The notes under the pieces were generated by a model. That model was not told the origin of the DNA and made no database searches. It saw only the letters and a program-made list of their open reading frames with translations. From the NCBI GenBank assembly GCA_934446465.1, contig CAKSEF010000057.1:1-10281 (forward strand): a stretch of DNA of 10,281 nucleotides, read 5' to 3'. A program made the position numbers and the translations under genes. The DNA comes from an uncultured Oscillospiraceae bacterium (GTDB lineage: Bacteria > Bacillota > Clostridia > Oscillospirales > JAAYXM01). This document shows, piece by piece, positions 6,576-10,281 of the stretch (within the stretch, counting starts at the first letter, position 1; each line of letters opens with the position of its first letter).

Positions 6576-7661
6576 ATGTTTGAAAACAGGGTATACAATT
6601 TTTCGGCGGGTCCGTCCATGCTCCCCGAATCGGTTCTCTGCCGTGCAAGGGACGAAATGCTCAACTACAACGGCTCGGGCATGTCCGTCATGGAGATGAG
6701 CCATAGGAGCAAGGTCTACGACGAAATAATCAAGGCGGCGGAGGCAAGGCTGCGCAAGCTTTTAAACGTACCGTCAAATTATAAGATTCTCTTTCTCCAG
6801 GGCGGGGCGTCGCTCCAATTTGCTTCAGTCCCGATAAACCTTATGAAGACGGGAAAGGCCGATTATATAGTAACCGGTCAGTTCTCCGGCAAGGCGGCAA
6901 AAGAAGCCAAGAAGTACGGCGAAGTAAACGTAGTTGCCGACATGAAAGAGGAAAACTACCGCCGTATCCCCTCGCAGAGCGAGCTTAAGCTCTCCCCCGA
7001 TGCGGATTATGTTCACATCTGCGCCAACAACACAATATTCGGCACGCATTGGAACTATGTGCTCGACACAAACGGCGTACCGTTCGTCGCCGATATGTCC
7101 TCCTGCATTCTCTCCGAGGTTATCGATGTTTCAAAATACGCGCTCATCTATGCCGGCGCGCAGAAGAACATGGCTCCCGCAGGACTTACGGTTGTCATTG
7201 TCCGCGACGACTTAATCGGAAACGCAAAGGATTTCTGCCCCACTGTTATGGACTATAAGGTCATGGCGGAAAAGGAGTCCATGTACAACACGCCGTGCAC
7301 ATACCCGATTTACGTCTGCGGTCTTGTTCTTGAATGGATAGAGTCAATCGGCGGTATCGCCGAGCTTGAGAAGATTAACCGAGCAAAGGCGAAAATGCTG
7401 TACGACTGCCTCGATGAAAGCAAGCTCTTTATCCCCCACGCGGAAAAAGGCTCGCGCTCGCTCATGAACGTAACGTTCAGAACGGGCAATGAGGAGCTCG
7501 ACGCAAAGTTCGTCAAGGAAGCTTCGGCGGAAGGTCTTATCTCGATAAAGGGCCACCGCTCCGTCGGCGGAATGCGCGCTTCCATTTACAATGCAATGCC
7601 TGTTGAAGGCGTCGAAAAGCTTGTCGCGTTCATGCACAGGTTTGAATCCGAAAACAAATAA
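6576..7661 (+). CDS. serC: Phosphoserine aminotransferase
   Basis: 361 residues, close to the 362 of E. coli SerC. It is a PLP enzyme converting 3-phosphohydroxypyruvate and glutamate to O-phospho-L-serine and 2-oxoglutarate, the second step of serine synthesis. It acts in the cytosol, normally as a homodimer. Family hallmarks are YNFSAGPSMLP (7-17), SVMEMSHRS (37-45), the phosphate-binding FLQGGAS (73-79), ANNTIFGT (150-157), VADMSS (171-176) and YAGAQKN (192-198), in which Lys197 should form the Schiff base with PLP. C-terminal SIKGHRSVGGMRASIYNA is also typical. It is the first gene of an operon with serA, which starts 17 bases after its stop. The GGAGG at 6563 fixes the start at 6576 rather than at the ATG at 6561. 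Confidence 0.97.
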   Translation: MFENRVYNFSAGPSMLPESVLCRARDEMLNYNGSGMSVMEMSHRSKVYDEIIKAAEARLRKLLNVPSNYKILFLQGGASLQFASVPINLMKTGKADYIVTGQFSGKAAKEAKKYGEVNVVADMKEENYRRIPSQSELKLSPDADYVHICANNTIFGTHWNYVLDTNGVPFVADMSSCILSEVIDVSKYALIYAGAQKNMAPAGLTVVIVRDDLIGNAKDFCPTVMDYKVMAEKESMYNTPCTYPIYVCGLVLEWIESIGGIAELEKINRAKAKMLYDCLDESKLFIPHAEKGSRSLMNVTFRTGNEELDAKFVKEASAEGLISIKGHRSVGGMRASIYNAMPVEGVEKLVAFMHRFESENK

Positions 7662-7678
7662 AAGGAGTTATTTGAGCA

Positions 7679-8845
7679 ATGTATAATATTAAGCTAATGA
7701 ATAAAATTTCGGCAAACGGGCTTTCCCGCCTGCCGTCCGATGTTTTTACCTGCTCCGACAGTGCCGAAAATCCCGATGCCATACTCGTCCGTTCGGCGGA
7801 CTTAAACTCAGCCGAGTTCAATCCCGAGCTTCTCTGTATTGCGCGTGCGGGCGCGGGCGTAAACAATATCCCTGTTGACCGCTGTGCAGAAGAGGGAATT
7901 GTTGTTTTCAACACCCCGGGTGCAAACGCAAATGCGGTTATGGAGCTTGTGCTTGCAGGGCTCTTCCTTTCTTCGAGAAAGGTCTCCGAGGGTATTGAGT
8001 GGGCAAAATCACTCAAAGGCAAGGGCGACGAAGTCGGAAAGCTCGTCGAAAAGGGAAAATCGCGGTTTGTCGGGCCCGAAGTTATGGGCAAGACGCTCGG
8101 AGTTATCGGACTCGGCGCAATCGGCGTTCTTGTCGCAAATGCGGCCGAAAAGCTCGGAATGACCGTTCTCGGGTATGACCCGTATCTCTCCGTGAACGCG
8201 GCTTGGAGCGTAAACCACAATGTCCGTCATTGCGCAGATATAAACGAGATATATGAAAACAGCGACTATATCACAATCCACGTCCCCGCAAACAAGGAAA
8301 CAACGGGGATGCTCAATTCCGACACTTTCGCCCTCATGAAGGACGGCGTGAGAATTCTGAACTTCGCACGCGGAACGCTTGTAAACTCCGACGATATGGT
8401 AAAGGCTCTCGAAAGCGGAAAAGTCGCAAAGTATGTTGTGGACTTTCCCGATGATACCGTCCTCGGCGTCGAAAATGTCGTCGCGCTTCCGCACCTCGGC
8501 GCGTCTACTCCCGAAAGTGAAGAAAATTGCGCCGTAATGGCGGTCGGCGAGCTTAAAAATTATATCTTAAACGGAAACATTAAAAACTCGGTAAACTTCC
8601 CCTCAATAAATATGCCGAGAAGCAGTGCCTGCCGTGTAACGGTGCTCCATAAGAATGTTCCGAACATGGTAAGCGCAATAGCAAGCGTAATTTCCGAAAA
8701 TAATCTGAATATCGCAAATATGCAGAATGCTTCAAAGGGCGCATTTGCATACACGGTGCTTGATATTGACGGATCCTGTTCCGACGCGCTCTCCTCCAAG
8801 CTTTCCGCGCTCGAAAATGTTGTCCGCGTCAGAATTATAAAATAA
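7679..8845 (+). CDS. serA: D-3-phosphoglycerate dehydrogenase with ACT domain
   Basis: 388 residues. It catalyses NAD-dependent oxidation of 3-phosphoglycerate, the first committed step of serine synthesis. Order: substrate-binding half (about 1-95 and 280-310), Rossmann domain with GLGAIG (144-149) and Asp167 for NAD, catalytic Arg231 in ARGTLV and His272 in LPHLGAS. The usual catalytic Glu segment reads DFPDD (255-259), so Asp seems to replace Glu in a shortened loop. A C-terminal ACT domain (about 318-388) begins VTVLHKNVP; His324, Asn326 and Asn344 align with the serine-contact residues His344, Asn346 and Asn364 of E. coli SerA, so feedback inhibition by serine is likely. It follows serC, with AAAGGAG (7661-7667) 11 bases before the ATG. 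No serB is present in the window. Confidence 0.95.
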   Translation: MYNIKLMNKISANGLSRLPSDVFTCSDSAENPDAILVRSADLNSAEFNPELLCIARAGAGVNNIPVDRCAEEGIVVFNTPGANANAVMELVLAGLFLSSRKVSEGIEWAKSLKGKGDEVGKLVEKGKSRFVGPEVMGKTLGVIGLGAIGVLVANAAEKLGMTVLGYDPYLSVNAAWSVNHNVRHCADINEIYENSDYITIHVPANKETTGMLNSDTFALMKDGVRILNFARGTLVNSDDMVKALESGKVAKYVVDFPDDTVLGVENVVALPHLGASTPESEENCAVMAVGELKNYILNGNIKNSVNFPSINMPRSSACRVTVLHKNVPNMVSAIASVISENNLNIANMQNASKGAFAYTVLDIDGSCSDALSSKLSALENVVRVRIIK

Positions 8846-8859
8846 ATTCCCCGAAAGAC

Positions 8860-8897
8860 AAAGGGCTGTGTAAAATATTGCACAGCCCTTTTTGATT
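8860..8897 (+). terminator. Terminator of the serC-serA operon
   Basis: A stem of about 14 bp (8860-8873 with 8878-8891, core AAGGGCTGTG/CACAGCCCTT, one G-T pair near the loop) with an AATA loop is followed by TTTT. It starts 15 bases after the serA stop. Confidence 0.9.
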
Positions 8898-8916
8898 TCC
8901 TTTTATCGGTTTATGC

Positions 8917-8945
8917 GTTCCCCCTTTCGTTCCCCCTTTCGTTCC
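8917..8945. repeat. 12-bp tandem repeat (2 full copies plus part of a third)
   Basis: GTTCCCCCTTTC occurs at 8917-8928 and again at 8929-8940, followed by a partial GTTCC. Read on the minus strand it would encode Asn-Glu-Arg-Gly repeats in a frame ending at a TAA (8911-8913). No gene with a start is attached to that frame. The stretch 8892-9056 around it otherwise shows no convincing gene. Confidence 0.7.
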
Positions 8946-9056
8946 TCTTTTTGCCGTATACCTCAAAAATTCAGCCGTTCAATTATCCCCTGCATCATTG
9001 AGGCGCGTCTCCTCGAAAATAAAATATTTTCTCAGTCTGACTGATTGTAAAACAAT

Positions 9057-9091
9057 GCACACCGCAGGGAATTTATTTCCCTGCGGTGTGC
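9057..9091 (-). terminator. Terminator downstream of the DUF262-HNH gene
   Basis: A perfect 15-bp stem (9057-9071 with 9077-9091) with a 5-base loop has the core GCACACCGCAGGGAA. On the minus strand it is followed by ATTGTTTTA, a modest T-run. It lies 76 bases past the stop of the DUF262-HNH gene. On the plus strand CCTTTGTG follows, so it may also back up the serA terminator. Confidence 0.75.
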
Positions 9092-9167
9092 CTTTGTGCT
9101 AAGGGGCTTTTTGTGCATGCGCTGAAGAATAAATTTCTCGGTTTTTGTGCCGTAAACTGTTTCCCCG

Positions 9168-10262
9168 CTATATGTTGCTCTTTCGTCGGTTGCAATCCGC
9201 ACAAAGCATTTGACAGTTTTCAGGAACGGTTTTTCCTCCCTTGCTCCACGGTGTGATATGGTCGGCTTGCATTTCTTCGATTTCGAAATGCTTTCCGCAC
9301 TTCGGGCAGACGCCCTTCTGCCGTTCATAGGCAGTACGCGCCGTCTTTGGACTGAATGTGCGGATATTTAAGTGCTTTTCGTTCCCGTCAAGCAAATATT
9401 CATAAATCCCCTTCTGATTTGAAACGTCCTCATCGTCGAGAAGCTCAACGATACGCTTTTCGTATTCCTTGGGGTCATGAGCATCCGCTCCGTATTTGTT
9501 GAAATATATGCCCCATTCGAGCCCGCACATCAGCTTTTTTCTGAAATTCGGAAACGTCGCCTTTACCCAGTTTATAACGGTTTGAAAATACAGCCACAAT
9601 TCATTGCAGTTCGTATCGTGCTGATGTTTTGACATATAGTCCTCAATTTCAATCCCGTCGCGGGAAGCAATCCACTTGACGGCGGTTTCAAGATAGTTCT
9701 GCCTAATCGCACTCCCGCTCAGATAATCTCCTGCAATCTGATATGCGGGGCACTGTGTCTTGCTGAAGTACTTTTTTGCCTCGGTAAGCCATTCGCCTGT
9801 ATAAATTGCATTTCTCAGTTCCTGCGCCGTAAGCTGTTCCCCGGCTATATTGATAATTTTGAACCAATCCAGCTTTTCCTTGTCCGTACCTTCACAAATG
9901 TAAATCATGAGCGGGTAATTAAGAATCTGCTCCTTTTCCGCGTCGGTGAGGTTGTGAAATGCTAAATGGTCGATTGAGAAATCACCGTTTATGTACTGAC
10001 AAATGCTGATTGTCCTCTGCTGACCGTCGAGCAGTTCATAGCTTCCGTCATCACTCTTAACCCAATACATCACGTTCAGCGGAAAATTCCTGCGCACGGT
10101 GCGTATAACCTCGTCCCGCTGTTTGTCTCTGTATATAAATTCACGCTGAAATGCGGGGCGTATGTTCAGCCTGCCGTCGTATCCGACAACGCCGTTTTCC
10201 TCGCTGTCGGTGTATCCGTTCACCACTTCACGCACGGGAATTTCATGCAGTTTAATTTTCAC
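9168..10262 (-). CDS. DUF262 and HNH endonuclease domain protein
   Basis: 364 residues, cytosolic. The N-terminal DUF262 (GmrS-like, ParB/Srx-type fold) spans about 1-160, with RPAFQREFIYRDKQRDEVI (35-53) and the nucleotide-site motif DGQQR (79-83). The middle (about 160-300) is helical without a motif I recognise. The C-terminal HNH nuclease (about 316-361) has a structural zinc pair of CPKC (319-322) and CADC (354-357), the catalytic ADHITPW (333-339, His335), and Asn349 in PENCQMLC. DUF262 proteins coupled to HNH or DUF1524 nucleases include type IV restriction enzymes of the GmrSD/BrxU kind, in which NTP binding controls cleavage of modified phage DNA. That role is inferred here. The start is a GTG, with AGGTGA (10269-10274) 6 bases upstream; the promoter lies beyond the window. 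No methylase is visible nearby, which suits a modification-dependent enzyme. Confidence 0.92.
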   Translation of the reverse strand: MKIKLHEIPVREVVNGYTDSEENGVVGYDGRLNIRPAFQREFIYRDKQRDEVIRTVRRNFPLNVMYWVKSDDGSYELLDGQQRTISICQYINGDFSIDHLAFHNLTDAEKEQILNYPLMIYICEGTDKEKLDWFKIINIAGEQLTAQELRNAIYTGEWLTEAKKYFSKTQCPAYQIAGDYLSGSAIRQNYLETAVKWIASRDGIEIEDYMSKHQHDTNCNELWLYFQTVINWVKATFPNFRKKLMCGLEWGIYFNKYGADAHDPKEYEKRIVELLDDEDVSNQKGIYEYLLDGNEKHLNIRTFSPKTARTAYERQKGVCPKCGKHFEIEEMQADHITPWSKGGKTVPENCQMLCADCNRRKSNI

Positions 10263-10281
10263 TTGTATTCACCTGCTTTCT

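Noticed and set aside
7630..8220. Minus-strand open frame of 196 codons opposite serA
   Set aside because: It is antisense to the conserved N-terminal part of serA, is low-complexity Ser/Phe/Pro-rich, and has no ribosome binding site.
8917..8945. Tandem repeat as a CRISPR array
   Set aside because: The copies are directly adjacent, 12 bases long, and have no spacers; no cas gene is present.
9032..9328. Minus-strand frame of 98 codons overlapping the end of the DUF262-HNH gene
   Set aside because: It runs through the HNH coding region in another frame and across the terminator stem. The HNH domain is complete without it, so it is not a frameshifted extension.

Overview
The window looks like chromosomal DNA from an anaerobic gut-type Firmicute (Clostridia, Oscillospiraceae/Ruminococcaceae-like). 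I infer this from the strong GGAGG-type ribosome binding sites, sigma-A promoters with 17-bp spacers, some TTG/GTG starts, short GC-rich terminators, and protein families typical of that group. No species can be named from the sequence alone. No tRNA, rRNA, CRISPR array, transposase or integrase was seen.

Layout. Bases 1-240 hold the 3' end of an unrecognised plus-strand gene, closed by a strong terminator. Bases 325-2526 (minus strand) hold a large single-gene unit: two tandem TIR-type domains, two Sel1-like repeats and an array of TPRs. It is a candidate NAD-handling signalling or defence protein, with its own well-formed promoter. Bases 2626-5472 (minus strand) are a three-gene sugar-modifying operon: two TIM-barrel sugar isomerase/epimerases followed by a Gfo/Idh/MocA oxidoreductase, ending in a terminator. 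A divergent AraC-family regulator (5604-6443, plus strand) shares its 131-bp control region, which contains direct repeats placed like AraC operator half-sites.

Bases 6576-8845 (plus strand) are a serC-serA operon, covering two of the three steps from 3-phosphoglycerate to L-serine. It is driven by a consensus promoter (TTGACA, 17 bp, TATAAT) overlapped by inverted repeats, and it ends in a terminator. SerA carries a C-terminal ACT domain with serine-contact residues. Bases 8892-9056 hold no clear gene, only a 12-bp tandem repeat and a possible coding relic. Bases 9168-10262 (minus strand) encode a single-chain DUF262 plus HNH nuclease, plausibly a type IV-like restriction or anti-phage effector, with a 15-bp terminator stem downstream.

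How it fits together. The core is ordinary metabolism: an inducible oxidation/epimerisation pathway for a sugar or glycoside, beside serine biosynthesis. On both sides lie stand-alone genes of the sort usually found among defence or accessory genes. The most interesting object is the double-TIR/Sel1/TPR protein, because both TIR copies keep the position of the catalytic glutamate. Its function is inferred, not shown.
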